A DNA stretch of 64,000 nucleotides, from NCBI GenBank assembly GCA_903772945.1, contig CAICTM010000040.1:83501-147500 (forward strand), written 5' to 3'. This DNA is from Seminavis robusta. Its lineage: Eukaryota > Bacillariophyta > Bacillariophyceae > Naviculales > Naviculaceae. This document shows positions 9,390 to 20,156 of the stretch, in pieces. Both the position numbers and the translations under genes were made by a program. Position 1 is the stretch's first letter; each line of letters starts with the position of its first letter. A model generated the notes under the pieces. The model had not been told where the DNA came from. It was given only the letters and a program-made list of their open reading frames with translations, and did no database searches.

Positions 9390-11681
9390 ATGAGCACCAA
9401 AAATGATGGAACGCTCGTCAGGAGAGTCTCCTTTTCCAACCGCGTCTCCTATTCAGATGATGCTTCGACTACAACTGTAACCACTGATGATGAGCTGTAT
9501 CAAGACGATGGCTCATTCACCGACAGCGAAGATGACAAGTCCTTTTGCGACCACGACTCTGTTGAGTCGGAGACAGAGGCGGTTACTGACGAAGAAGATG
9601 ACCTTGAAGATGACCTTGTAGAGGATGACAAGACAGAAGATTACAAAGGCGAAGACAACGACCTTGGAGAGGAAACCGAGAGTGAAGACCAGGAAGAAGA
9701 AGAGAATGAAGAAGATGACGATGATACCATGATGGAGGAGACTGTGGAGGTCACCTCCGACGACAAGGCCAACGAAAGCACTGAGTCGGGGACTAAAGTT
9801 TCTTCCGAATTGTGGGACAAAGTCGACGATGATGAGCCGCCATTGGTGATCCGAGATGGCTTCTTCCTTCCACAGCGCCCTTCCGACTTTCTTGGTGGCT
9901 ATGGAGGTGAGAATGCCACATCCTCTGGCCACAAAGTCAAGCTTCGAAAGAGCTGGGTTGCTGACGCAAAGGATGCCGAAGAGGAGCACGCAAACCCCAT
10001 CCCAGTCACCTACAGCCAGGTAAGTAAAGGAAACTACCACTCCCACCAAACTGGTACCAGTATCATGAATTCGGCATGCCGCTCACTTATCGCTTAGTTT
10101 GAGGAATGGAAGAAATCCCGTGTAACCAACACACCTACTTTCCGAAAGAAGAAGGAGAATGCCGAGGCAAAGGCTAATGCAGCCCTTTCTACAGAGGAGG
10201 ATCAGAAGGCCACAAGCAAACCCAAGAAAGAGAGCAAGTCAAGCAGCAACGTTGCCGCGGTCGCCAACAAAGCTCCAAGGGATTCTGAAGTGGCGGACAA
10301 AAGGGAACCCACCGCAAAGGGTGCATCTCCCAAGAGCACCGAGCCCTCGACAAAGGCTGGTAACTCTGACACTGTTGGCAACAAGGAGCGACCCAAAGGC
10401 ATCATAAGCGAGACGGGAGGCAGCGAAATGTCATCAAGTGATGCAGCGGTAAGCAAGTGCGCCGCCGGTGAGCAGACAAAGTCTACGGGGAAGTCACCCA
10501 AACCTGCGCTAAAGACAGGTCGTTCGGCCAGAAGCAGCTCCAAAGAGGGAACCAAACCAGCCCCAGTTGTCAAAAAGCCTCCTAAGAAGGACCCCGAAAG
10601 TGAAGCGCACGAGAAAGAGATCGCCCAGTTGAAGGATCATGTCACCAAACTACAGAGAAAGTATGATGTCATTGAGGTAAGGACTATCTCCCAGCTTGCT
10701 GATCTGGAGGAAGAGACAACCAAGAGGATGCGCGAATACCGCTCGAAGGCCGACGATCTTGCCCGCAAAAAGCGTGCCAAGGAGGAGAAGCGAGGTTTGA
10801 AGGAGAAGGCCATGAAGTCGCAGGACCTGATTGAGCACTTGCGGCGCTCCAATCAAAAGTTGCGTCGTGAAGGAATCAAGATGAAAAAGGAGGTGGAAGA
10901 ACTAAAGGAGATGAACCAGCAATTGGAGGAACAAAACTCGATCTACGGGGACTACGCTGGGCAGTGTCGGAGCTTTGAAGAGGTGGAGGTAAAGCTTGCT
11001 GAAGAACTAAACCATGCCTTGAACAAAGAAATGCCCAAGTACGAAAAACTCCTTCGTGGAATGGAGGAGGGCGTCTCTGATCGAGCCAAAAGTGGCCAGA
11101 GCGAAAGGAAAGCCAAGGAAATGTACCAGGACTGCATGCAGTCCATCCTCGAGATGCTCGAGAATGATTGCACCGACGATAGCTTGATCGATAAGGTCGC
11201 CGATATTATCGAAGAGGAGTCCTCCGACGAAGACACCAGGATGGATGCATCCAGTCAGGATGAGCAGTCGATTGCAGAGCCAGAGCCCGAGAACGTCAAG
11301 CCAGCCCGCCGCAAAAGTTCCATCAAGTCTGCCTCTCCAACCAAGACAAAGCCTGCTGCTCCTTCAAGCCCCAAGAAGTCTTCCAAGCGTCCAAGTGGTA
11401 TCTTAAAGAATAAGACAAACTCGGAAGATGAGAATGCCGCGCCAGGTCCTACAAAGACGACTGTCCGCAGGAGCAGCAGCACTGGTGTAAAGCTCGCGGG
11501 ACGCCGTGGAAGCAGTGAGAAGACAAAGGCGCGTCCTCGCAGGTCCTCGTCCTCGTCGTTCAGGAGCACTCGCGCACCCAGGAAGACTGCCGCCAAAGTC
11601 GTCTCGGACAATGACGATTCCAGCATTTGCTCTGGCACCTCGTTTCAGTCGGAAACCTATTCCCTGTCTGAGTATGTCTGA
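9390..11681 (+). CDS. Acidic coiled-coil protein with basic Ser-rich tail (two exons)
   Basis: Exons 9390-10019 and 10098-11681 give about 737 residues. The 78-bp intron starts GTAAGT, ends CGCTTAG and is in phase 0. The ATG sits in a strong context (ACCGCCACCATGA). Residues 10-20 carry RRVSFSNRVSYSDD, which contains a perfect RVSF match to the PP1 docking motif (R/K)-V-x-F. Residues 30-125 are extremely acidic. The second exon begins FEEWKKSRVTNTPTF, then a Lys/Ser-rich disordered part, a coiled coil around residues 385-500 (HEKEIAQLKDHVTKLQRKYD onward) and a Ser/Arg/Lys-rich tail with repeated RRSSS-like motifs. No enzymatic domain is visible. A scaffold or chromatin/cytoskeleton-associated role is a guess from composition. 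Confidence 0.75.
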
Positions 11682-12296
11682 GAAGCCAAAGTTGGTGAAA
11701 AGTAGAAAGTAGGTTCAGCGTCAATTGTCTGCTGCTGCTGATATGCTGATGTGTGTGTAGCCGGGTTGTATCGAAACCCCGAGGAAATGAAGGAATGTAG
11801 CCATAAGATTAGTAAAAGAGGAGTTCAATGCTGACCTGATACGACTGTACCTAACCCCTGACCTTGTCACGGTTAAGCATGCCCAGTGAGAACACGAACG
11901 GACAGCTACATTGGAACCAACCAAGGCTACCAAACTTTGAGCGACTCGCTCAGAATTACTAGTACAATATTCCTACATCTCAGGAGCACGTTCAGGCTGA
12001 TGCAGAAGCTTGAAGGGGCTGGAGTTGCATTATCAATCGATTTCCAGTTCGCAGGACCAGTGCGAACTTGCGGGACACAAAACACATGACGGCAGCAAGC
12101 ACACTTGCTCCCAGAAAACATTGGCCGCCAGGCTCGATTCTTCTTTTGCGTTCTTTTCAGAAGAGGAAGCGTTGGACAATGACGACACAACCCGCCAAGA
12201 GGAGAGACCACGCTAGCACGAAGCAGATTCGATCATTCATTCACCAAGTAGTAAAGACCCACCATCTTTTAGTTATTCTGTTTGTGAAGGAGCACC
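11682..12296. other. Intergenic spacer before GOLD-domain gene
   Basis: No gene recognised. It holds AGATTCGATCATTCATTC at 12225-12242, about 55-70 bp before the next ATG. Two overlapping open frames that run into the next gene in another frame look like shadows. Confidence 0.4.
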
Positions 12297-13246
12297 ATGA
12301 CAGCCAAAGTGTCATCACAGGAACAGATTCAGAAGCAGAAGCGTCTGGCGGACCTCGAAGCCAAGGCGGTTGCGGAAGCCAAGGCGAGTGCCGATGCATC
12401 CTTCCGTCCTTCACCGAGTCTCCTCAATGCCTCCTCGGCCGAGGCTCTCATGTCTCAGGTGGATGGACCCTCTCTGGGCACCTACGAAGGCAAGGAGTCG
12501 GTCTATGTTGGCCGTGCGGTGCCAGTCGCAGCCGGGGGCAAGCTGGAAGTGCCAATCCAAGTGACTTCTCCAGGATCAGTCGTGGAGTACTTTATCGAGA
12601 TCAAGACGTATGACTTGGCCGTCAGTATCACGGCCGAACGAGATGAAGGTGTTACCATTGTCAAGGTGAGGAGTGAATGATATGGAGTGTCTGTGTTTTG
12701 TGGTGGCCAGTATCACGAGGTATTTGCTAGAGTTTGATTCTCACCTTGATTCTTGCGTCATTTGCTACTTTTTCCACCATACACCTTTGGACCAACGCCA
12801 ATAAGAAAACATCACGAGTCGACTCTACTCAATCTCCCTTGACACAAAAATTCCTGGTTGGAACGGTACCTTGTTTGGTGAATTTTAAATTCGACAATGA
12901 GTTTAGTTGGATGCGGGAGAAGGTGCTCAGCTACAAAATTACCGTGACCCCTCCGTCCAAGGATTCTTTGGCATCCGGTCGTCGTAGACGCGCCAAGGCG
13001 TGCATTCAAGCCGTGGAGGACGATATGAAGAGCGCCGAACAACGTTTGGAAGCGGCCACGCAACAAAAGACTTCTCTGGCAAAGAATATTGAAAAATTGA
13101 GCAAGGAATTGGAAGAGAAAAAGAAGAGCCTACAGGGCTGCCAAAAGGAGGAAGATTGGTTAAAGCAACGTGTAGCTCTTCGTAAGGACCAACAAAAGCT
13201 CTTGACAACCCGCCTCACGAATGGATGGCCAGATGAAGGCAAATAA
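12297..13246 (+). CDS. GOLD-domain protein with C-terminal coiled coil (two exons)
   Basis: The best model is exons 12297-12665 and 12806-13246, 269 residues. The donor is GTGAGG after GTCAAG, and the acceptor is the AATAAG ending at 12805, preceded by a pyrimidine-rich tract. This removes an implausible hydrophobic stretch. An alternative acceptor at 12730 is also in phase. Residues 50-165 form a GOLD beta-sandwich: GGKLEVPIQVTSPGSVVEYF, then CLVNFKFDNEFSWMREKVL. This is the pattern seen in p24 and SEC14-like proteins, which act in Golgi/secretory trafficking. Residues 180-255 form a Lys/Glu coiled coil. There is no signal peptide or membrane anchor, so it is not a p24 cargo receptor. It is more like a cytosolic GOLD protein involved in membrane contact. 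Confidence 0.8.
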
Positions 13247-13674
13247 AGGAACAAAGAGACGACAAATGTGGTGCTGGATGAATCTTTTATGTGTGCATTG
13301 GAAGTGATTGTAAATCCTTGTACTAGAGTAGAAACTAAACAGTGATAACGCACCAGATGCATTACAATCCGCAAGAACACAAAAATTGGGATAGCTACAA
13401 TGCGTATGGTTGGCCAGTCCTCGCATTCTTCTAGAGAGAGAGATCTGAACACCCGTCTGGCAGTACCGGTGGCTGGTGAGCCAGCGTGCGGACACCCATC
13501 ATTCTTAAGTAACGCACGGTAGAAAGAACAGAGGTGGAAGATGCAATCTATTTATTGGCCATCGTTAGGGCATGCATGTTCGGTGGAATTTCTCTGGCGA
13601 AAGCAAGTTTGTTGGAACTGAGACTGCTTCTGGTACCGGCAGCTACGGTAGGTGCACGTTCCACATTATTTGTT
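13247..13674. other. Convergent 3' spacer
   Basis: Lies between the convergent GOLD gene and the histidinol-phosphate aminotransferase gene. It includes AGTACCGGT near 13464 and GTACCGGC near 13632. Nothing gene-like seen. Confidence 0.4.
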
Positions 13675-15080
13675 TCATCCCTGCAATGCCTTGAACGTGG
13701 TTTCCAACAACGCCAGGAACTTGTTGTTCTCTTCTTCGGTTCCAATCGTCACTCGGATACAATTCTCGCAGTGAATTTCGGTTCCACGATATCGAGTAAC
13801 GACACCGCCATCGGCCATTTGTTTGTAGCATTCCAATGCCTTTTCTTTCATGCGGAACAAGACAAAGTTGCTATCGGAGGGAAACACCTCCGTGACAAAA
13901 TCCAAATTGTTGAGTTTTTCCATCACCACCTTTCGTTGGGCCAGCACCTTGGCAATATTGTCTTGCAAGACATTGGTTTTTTGGAGTGCATTGATGGCGA
14001 CTTCACTGGTCAATGCATTGACATTGTAGGGTGCCTTGACATTGTTCATGAGTTGAATGACATCCGGCCCCCCAATACAGAACCCACATCGAATCCCGGC
14101 CAGTCCAAAGGCTTTGCTGAGGGTTTGCAATACAACAATGTTGGGATACTGATTGACCAGAGAAATGGCAGAACCTTCGGTGGAAAAATCAACATAAGCT
14201 TCATCGACGACAACCAATCCCTTGTATTGAGACTTGGCCACTGCTTCAATGACCGAGAGTGGAATAGCTTTGGCCGTGGGATTTCCTGGACTGCAAATAA
14301 AGAGGAGCTTGACTTCTGGTGTCACGGCTGCCAGCATCTGATTATTTATTTGAAACCATTGTAGAACCATTGTAGAATAAGTGGGTAAACAAATGAGATT
14401 TGGACAAGAATCATGAGTTTGGTTGTTGCATAAATAATGGAAAAGAACACAGTTAGAAAATGAAGTTCTCCTTCATCCCAGTTTCACACTCTTTTTCTTC
14501 TCAATTATTCCCTCTCATGGATTGGTATTACAGTACATACCTCTGGTACCCTCAAACTAAAGTCCTTCTCCAAAGGTACTGTGATAATTCCCACATCATT
14601 CACCTTGGCACAGACCTTGTACATGCCATAGGTCGGTGGAGTCGTCAAGATTTTATCTTGAGCGGGTTGACAAAAGATGCGCATGAGCAGATCAATGGCC
14701 TCATCGGATCCCACGCCCACAAACACATGGGCCGGTGTGATGCCACAGCCACGGTATTTGCAAAATAGTTCCTTCATGGGTGTCTGGTAGGGATCTGGAT
14801 ATCGTTCCAACGTGTTGTGATTGTCGTAGGGATCCAAGGAATTGGTGGGCAAACTGGTCGGTCCATAGGCATTTTCGTTGGCATCCAACAGGACGCCCTC
14901 GGAGTAATCGTCACGGGCGCATCGGTAAGGACTCAGTTCCAAAATGTTCTTGCGAGCCAACAGGTGGGCAATTCCCGTGGAGGGGTCGGATTTCTTTTCT
15001 TCGGCCATGATGGTTGTTGTGATTGTGAGGAGGATTACTAATGAGAAGATCGCAAGCTGCAGTCGTCTCCTATGAAACAT
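13675..15080 (-). CDS. hisC: Histidinol-phosphate aminotransferase (two exons)
   Basis: Exons 15080-14541 and 14337-13675 give 400 residues. The 203-bp intron has GTATGT and CAG ends in phase 0. This PLP enzyme transaminates imidazole-acetol phosphate with glutamate to give histidinol phosphate in histidine synthesis. Diagnostic segments are LLDANENAYGP near the N-terminus, VFVGVGSDEAIDLLMR, FICSPGNPTAK (usual PNNPTG), VVVDEAYVDFS, and TLSKAFGLAGIRCGF, where the Lys forms the Schiff base. The C-terminal FVLFRM and CIRVTIGTEEEN (R-x-T-x-G-x-x-E-E-N) are also typical. The first 25 residues are basic then hydrophobic, suggesting a signal or plastid-targeting sequence. An internal ATG at 15008 would give a cytosolic form. 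In diatoms amino-acid synthesis is largely plastidic, which favours the long form. Confidence 0.92.
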
Positions 15081-15697
15081 TCACGTTGTGAGAAAGTTTG
15101 TTGTAGGTTTGGGGAGAAAAGCCAATCAACGTGCATGACATGACATGAAGAAAGAGGAAGCTTTAGGATCCGACGCAGTTTCAATGAGGGGTCGGTTTGG
15201 ACCTGCGTCATCATCTTAGCTCTTTTGAAACATGCTTCCACACAGTGAGCTGATAACCAGTGACATCGTGATATCCACGTTCTGGGTCCACTTTGACACG
15301 CCGTGGATCGAAAATACATGTACCTCCCATTCAAGTATCATACCAGTGCCGGTACCAGGTACCTGGTAGCAAGATGAGATAGCAAGAATCTCCTGTCGAA
15401 GGTAGCATCATCATTGCTGCAGCAAAACCAATACCAAAACCAATATTGGGCGATTTCCTTCTGAATCGAATCATCGAGATCCACAGATTTTGATGTCATG
15501 TCTGCAGAAATAAATGTGAAGTGTTGCTATTATTCTCTCTATCGGCTATTGAGGAGAAAGAGGCATTTGTCCCAGCCAGTTTCTTCTCTTTTGGGGGGCG
15601 TAACAGTACCGGTGCGAGTTGTGGAAGCCATCAACAAAGCAATACCTCAAAGTTCTATCACGAGTATGTAGCTGGCCTACGGTATTATTTTTCTGTT
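15081..15697. other. Spacer between hisC and the lumen-protein gene
   Basis: Presumed hisC promoter on the minus strand. It contains a GCCGGTACCAGGTACCTGG palindrome cluster near 15347-15367 and GAATCGAATCATCGAGATCC near 15461-15481. No gene seen. Confidence 0.4.
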
Positions 15698-16537
15698 CTA
15701 TTCAATGAAGGGAAGAGGATCCCCGACTTTTGCCGTAATTTGTCGATTGACCACTTGACTGTAGGAATTGAAGCTATCCTTTCCAAATTCCCATGCCGCC
15801 AATGCCCGTGGGGCATCTTGCTCTTGAATGGCACTGGCAATTTCCGTCACGGCGTATTTGAATTCATTCACGTAGAATCGAGCCACGAGGAGTTCTTTCG
15901 CTGGTCCGGAATAATTGGGGGATGTCAACATTAACGATGCAAAGAGGACCATTTTAAGTTGTGCATCGACCGGTGCGGGTGGCAAATTGGTATTGGCATT
16001 GACGAATACATAGGACGCGGCCCGGTTCCAGTCTTTTTGTTGCAGCAACGGTTTGAGTTGCTGGAATTCCTTGGCGCCCTGGGTAATACTGAATGCGTAT
16101 TTGGAATAGGCGGGTTGTCGTTGTTTGAGGGAAATGTAGGTACAGGAATTCGTGGCCGCGCTACCCGAGCCGGTGGTTTCGCAGCTCCCAAACGCGTTCC
16201 ATTTGGGATCGTCCATTTTGAGTGATGAAGCGAGACGACGAGGGGGTGTCACGCCGCTGCTGTACCAGTAGTCTTCTCGAATGACAGCTTCCTTGTTCCC
16301 GTTGCGATCGCGTCGTTCGAAGCGATATGGATCTTCGTCATCGGCAACGGCAAGATTGGGTAGCAACAGAGCTGCACTGCTACCAATGACACTCCTCAAG
16401 GCATCTCTTCTGGAAGCACTCCATGAGGTAGATTCAGGAGATGATGCTGACGAAGAAGAGGAGGATGTCCAACCCAAGCAGGCTTGAGGGAGGAGAACCC
16501 CCGCTACAAACAACAGATTTCTCATTGTCATGGTCAT
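15698..16537 (-). CDS. Thylakoid-lumen protein, PsbQ/Psb31-like candidate
   Basis: The open frame extends to 16570 without an ATG, so the start is taken as the ATG at 16537 (alternatives 16531 and 16525), giving 279 residues. Three targeting layers are visible. A signal peptide at residues 1-22 ends ACLG, followed by Trp-23, the aromatic +1 position accepted at diatom plastid signal cleavage sites. A Ser-rich transit segment follows. A twin-arginine lumen signal (SRRDALRSVIGSSAALLL) ends AVA-DDE near residue 65. The mature part is helical, with a C-x-x-C-like pair (SCETTGSGSAATNSC). Its size, lumen targeting and helices fit extrinsic photosystem II proteins such as PsbQ' or Psb31, but I cannot assign the family firmly. 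Confidence 0.75.
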   Translation of the reverse strand: MTMTMRNLLFVAGVLLPQACLGWTSSSSSSASSPESTSWSASRRDALRSVIGSSAALLLPNLAVADDEDPYRFERRDRNGNKEAVIREDYWYSSGVTPPRRLASSLKMDDPKWNAFGSCETTGSGSAATNSCTYISLKQRQPAYSKYAFSITQGAKEFQQLKPLLQQKDWNRAASYVFVNANTNLPPAPVDAQLKMVLFASLMLTSPNYSGPAKELLVARFYVNEFKYAVTEIASAIQEQDAPRALAAWEFGKDSFNSYSQVVNRQITAKVGDPLPFIE

Positions 16538-16876
16538 GGTCTTTGTTGGTGTTGCCAGAGAAGGCTTCAAAATTTAAAAATGACAAAAGATCGCGACAAA
16601 AGATCGCGAGGCGCGACTTCAAGAAAGATTCTGTTAGGGTTAGAGGCTATCTCAAGACGATGTTAGGGTTCAGGACTCTCACTTCGACTCAGATGCGATT
16701 CGATTCGATTCGATTCGCTCTCTACAAAGAAGCCAACGCGTGGAACAACTTCAGTCTTTTTGAGATGATGTTTGCACAAGAAGTCAAGGACGGCTCATAG
16801 CTCCGTCTTCAAAGCCTTCAAAGGTGTCACCACAACACAGTCTGACTGTTAGAACAAGAAATTGCGAGAAAACACG
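16538..16876. promoter_or_regulatory. Divergent promoter with CGATTCGATTCG repeat
   Basis: The region lies between the lumen-protein gene (minus) and the TraB-family gene (plus). Bases 16696-16717 are an uninterrupted CGATT-type repeat, about 160 bp from the ATGs on both sides. It also contains two GTTAGGGTT copies near 16632 and 16660. The repeat type recurs upstream of other genes in the window. Confidence 0.45.
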
Positions 16877-18220
16877 ATGAAACGGACGTCAAGACCGAGG
16901 AGTCTTATAGCGCCACAATGGTTGCTGGCAGTTTCCCTCCCTTTCCTTGCTTTGACACAAGCCCGAGCTCCTTGGATTAATCATGCGCAATCTGCACTGC
17001 CACTGCAGCGTCATTGGTGGGGACGAGTTACAAGAGGAGGAAGCTCTATATCAGAAGCAAACAGACATGCAGAGACAATATCATCCGATACCACTAGTAC
17101 TGAAGATAATACCCATCAAAGCAACAACAATGACACCCACAGTCAAAGCAATGCCACCACTACTGCTGCCAACCAGACGATTGTAGAAGCATGGAAACAA
17201 GAATTGCCGCCACCGTTATGTTTCAAATCCACCAAAACACTACAACGGATCTGTGTCCCTTATCAAAATCATGTGGCCGAAATCTACCTCTTGGGGACTG
17301 CTCATGTCAGCAATGATTCGTCTCGCGATGTCAAGTTACTGCTAGAAACCTTGCATCCCGATGTCATCTTTGTGGAACTCTGTGAACAACGAACGGCATT
17401 AATGGAAGATCCACCCGATATTTTGCTACCAACAAACAACAACAACACTAATGACGACAATACTACTACTACCAAACTGTCCTTTTCTCAAAAAGTAAAA
17501 GAGCTGCAACGGCATACCCAAAATTCCAAGTTGCAATGCATGGCAACGGTATTGCTGACCAGCACGCAAGAAGAATATGCCGAATCCCTAGGGGTCGAAT
17601 TGGGAGGAGAGTTTCGAGTGGCATATCAGTACTGGAGATCCATGCGAACATATAAAGGACAACGGCGCCCCCATTTGATTTTGGGAGATCGACCATTGGC
17701 CATTACGCTGGCGCGGTGTTGGGAATCCTTGTCCTTTTTTGGCAAAATCAAAGTATTGATTGGCTTGTTACTGAGTTCCTTTCACAAACCTTCGCCAGAA
17801 GAATTGAGAGCCTGGATTCAAAAAATCATGGATGATGAAACCGATTTGCTCAGTTCTAGTTTGGAAGAACTGCGACGACATTTCCCCAGTCTGGAACGAG
17901 TCATTATCCAAGAACGAGATGCCTACATGGCCTGCAAACTGTACCAATTGTGTCGAGGAATGCTAGTGTCGGCAGTCAAACAACAGCAACAACAACAACC
18001 TTCGTACGGTGGCGATAATCGCATTGTCATTGCTGCCCTGGTAGGGGCGGGGCACGTTCCTGGGATCTGCGCTTGGTTGACTACCAAGGACCATCCAGAG
18101 GGTCCCGAAGCTATACTGGATGGACTCATCGCGACGAAGAAGTTTGCGAATGAAGATTTGAGTCCATTGGTGTATGATGTCACGGAACTACAAGACATGC
18201 CACAGTCGCAGCAGCAATAA
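16877..18220 (+). CDS. TraB/PrgY/GumN-family protein
   Basis: Start at the ATG at 16877 (the open frame begins at a TTG five codons earlier), giving 447 residues. Residues 10-30 are hydrophobic, suggesting a signal peptide or anchor. Residues 60-105 are an Asn/Thr/Ser-rich linker. The TraB fold follows with the family motifs in order: LLGTAHVS (138-145), VIFVELCEQR (163-172), IIQERDAYMA near residue 345, and GAGHVPGI near 395. In the TraB/TIKI superfamily the GTAH and GxGH histidines and the ERD acidic residues form the proposed metal-dependent protease site, all present here. Eukaryotic TraB-domain proteins are often in mitochondrial or plastid outer membranes; location here is unproven. Poly-Asn and poly-Gln insertions lie in loops. 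Confidence 0.88.
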   Translation: MKRTSRPRSLIAPQWLLAVSLPFLALTQARAPWINHAQSALPLQRHWWGRVTRGGSSISEANRHAETISSDTTSTEDNTHQSNNNDTHSQSNATTTAANQTIVEAWKQELPPPLCFKSTKTLQRICVPYQNHVAEIYLLGTAHVSNDSSRDVKLLLETLHPDVIFVELCEQRTALMEDPPDILLPTNNNNTNDDNTTTTKLSFSQKVKELQRHTQNSKLQCMATVLLTSTQEEYAESLGVELGGEFRVAYQYWRSMRTYKGQRRPHLILGDRPLAITLARCWESLSFFGKIKVLIGLLLSSFHKPSPEELRAWIQKIMDDETDLLSSSLEELRRHFPSLERVIIQERDAYMACKLYQLCRGMLVSAVKQQQQQQPSYGGDNRIVIAALVGAGHVPGICAWLTTKDHPEGPEAILDGLIATKKFANEDLSPLVYDVTELQDMPQSQQQ

Positions 18221-18857
18221 GAACGGTAGTGCGATGTGTAAAACTTTTAAAATCATCAATCAGCTAGTCTAGACTGCACCAAACCATGTTGCTGCGTGGC
18301 TTGTAATTGTGAATGGCTGAAGACAATGATGACAGAAGCGAAATGTGTACAAACGGTGGAGACCGATCCTTTTCATGGGTTAGACTTCCCATCTCAATTT
18401 GCAGAGTCAGATGATCAACAGCAATTTCAGTGCCAATTCGTAGTCTACAGGCAGTACTTTTTCCCTCGTCCTCGGAGCTCCTTTCTATCTGCCATTTAGT
18501 TGGACCACTTGCAAAATTAAAAGGATTGACGAGTCACTGAACTTCTTCTAGACTACAGCCCATCGATGAAGACCTCTAGCTAGTAGAGTACCACTGGTAG
18601 GTGGTCCAGTTTTGTGGGTGGGTGGGTTTTCGAGTCGAGTCGAGGTCGTTCCCAATTATTCGATTCGATTCGGTTCAATCGAATGATTCGATTCGAGACA
18701 ATCGAACCCAATTTCGGCGCCCAGCAATGACAACAACAACGAGGACAACTCCCTCAGCGGCAATGTCTGTCATAAAATCTGCTGTGCCCGTGCCTGTGGC
18801 ATCCAGAGATTCATCGACAGGCAGCTCCTAAAAGACTGACACTCAACAGGAGAAAGG
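18221..18857. promoter_or_regulatory. Spacer and promoter of the MYND-TPR gene
   Basis: Bases 18631-18710 combine CGAGTCGAGTCGAG and several GATTCGATTCG strings, about 150-230 bp before the ATG at 18858. No gene recognised in the rest. Confidence 0.4.
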
Positions 18858-20156
18858 ATGGGAAAAGGGAAGAAGCAATCCATGAAGACTGGAAAAACAC
18901 AGCGCTTCTGCGCTGGCTGCCAAAAGGCGGAGCCCATGGGCGAGCGCTTCAAGCAGTGTCCTCGGTGCACCGAGGAAGGATTTGTTCCAGCAGTCTTCTG
19001 CTCGGATTCATGTTTCAAAGCAGCTTGGCCAGAGCACAAGGAGTGGCATAGCAAAGCAGGACAAGAATCAAAGGGGACCTTGGAACGAATTTTTCAAGTC
19101 GTCGCCAAGCCTTGGGCCGCAGATTCTGACTCTTCGTATCTGGACCTCCTCGAACAATCCACCCGTTTGTTGGCCAATGGTGACATCAATGGTGCCAAGA
19201 AAATCCTTCAAAAAGCCCAGAATCTGAGCCCAAAAGATCCAGCAGCATTTCTCATGCTCTGCATAGTATACCATACATGCAATCAAAAGGGCGAAGCCGC
19301 GACATGCGCTAATGAAGCATGTAAGCGATTGGCACTGACAACTGTGACAGGATTCATTGGAGACAAACAAATCCCCAATCATGACAAAGATCCCATGTTC
19401 GCTTACTGGGCTCTCTTTGTGAGCGATGTTTTCGAATGGTGCGGTGAGACCATGGACAACATTCTGGTTCCAAAACCAAACTGGTGGCATCAAGACGGCA
19501 TGCGAAAGCGGATCACAAAGGTGGCACTAAGTGGACTCAAAGGGAGTAGTCTAGACGTGATCTTGGCTTGGCAAGATCCGAAGCTGCTTGCAGGTGTTTC
19601 GCCAGGAAATATCATCGCCAGACTGCGACGCCAGAGGTTGTTGTCTCTCTCGCAGTGCCTCGCTCGAGACGACGTTCTTTTGCCGCTGAATCGTACAAGT
19701 GAAGAGCTTGAGGAAGGAGCTGCTCTTCTAAAATCAATTCAGGAGCGGGATAAGGAACTTGGGAATACTTTCCCACATCTGTTGGGAAAAATCACTTATG
19801 ATATAATGACAGCAGACCCCATCAATGGTTCTCCTTTGGAAATTGGGGAGGCTGGCCTTTGGGTTTTGATACATGGCCTGGAGAGCAAAGCAGGTAAGGC
19901 ACTGAATGGCAAAGTTGGCCTGATTTTCAAGGATGGAGTGGAAAGTGATCGAGTTGCTGTGGAGGTAGATGGGTTTGATGGAGAGAAGCGGATCCGGCCA
20001 AAGAACCTCTGGGAACTCCCATTCTCTGAGAAGCAAGTGGCTCTCATTTCGACTATGGACAAAGATGACCAGTGGACGCATGTGAAAGGTTCAGGGCAGC
20101 TCAGCCTAGCTCATCGTTGCCTGGCAGGACGGAGCGTGCAATCTACATGGGCGTAA
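18858..20156 (+). CDS. MYND zinc finger / TPR protein, C-terminus frameshifted
   Basis: The ATG at 18858 opens a 432-residue frame. The MYND finger occupies residues 18-64: C18, C21, C34, C37, C48, C52, H60, with the last ligand His-64 where Cys is usual. A short TPR-like region follows (LLANGDINGAKKILQKAQNL). The C-terminal part has GKVGLIFKDG and RIRPKNLWELPF, a small beta-barrel-like module seen with MYND proteins in algae. MYND fingers mediate protein-protein contacts. The frame ends abruptly at TAA 20154-20156, but frame +1 (20110-20243) continues with plausible coding sequence (NPRVTLVEALRALGVKRLH). A one-base indel around 20100-20125 is therefore likely. It could be an assembly error, a null allele or a true shorter form. 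Confidence 0.8.
   Translation: MGKGKKQSMKTGKTQRFCAGCQKAEPMGERFKQCPRCTEEGFVPAVFCSDSCFKAAWPEHKEWHSKAGQESKGTLERIFQVVAKPWAADSDSSYLDLLEQSTRLLANGDINGAKKILQKAQNLSPKDPAAFLMLCIVYHTCNQKGEAATCANEACKRLALTTVTGFIGDKQIPNHDKDPMFAYWALFVSDVFEWCGETMDNILVPKPNWWHQDGMRKRITKVALSGLKGSSLDVILAWQDPKLLAGVSPGNIIARLRRQRLLSLSQCLARDDVLLPLNRTSEELEEGAALLKSIQERDKELGNTFPHLLGKITYDIMTADPINGSPLEIGEAGLWVLIHGLESKAGKALNGKVGLIFKDGVESDRVAVEVDGFDGEKRIRPKNLWELPFSEKQVALISTMDKDDQWTHVKGSGQLSLAHRCLAGRSVQSTWA

Noticed and set aside
9513-10049. 178-codon minus-strand hydrophobic frame
   Set aside because: Antisense of the acidic exon, where Asp/Glu codons read as Val/Phe/Leu.
12731-12805. Earlier acceptor for the GOLD gene that would add 25 residues
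   Set aside because: It is in phase, but would insert a hydrophobic stretch within the GOLD sandwich and use the pyrimidine tract as coding.
13534-14364. 276-codon plus-strand frame
   Set aside because: Opposite strand of the second hisC exon, whose catalytic motifs are unmistakable.
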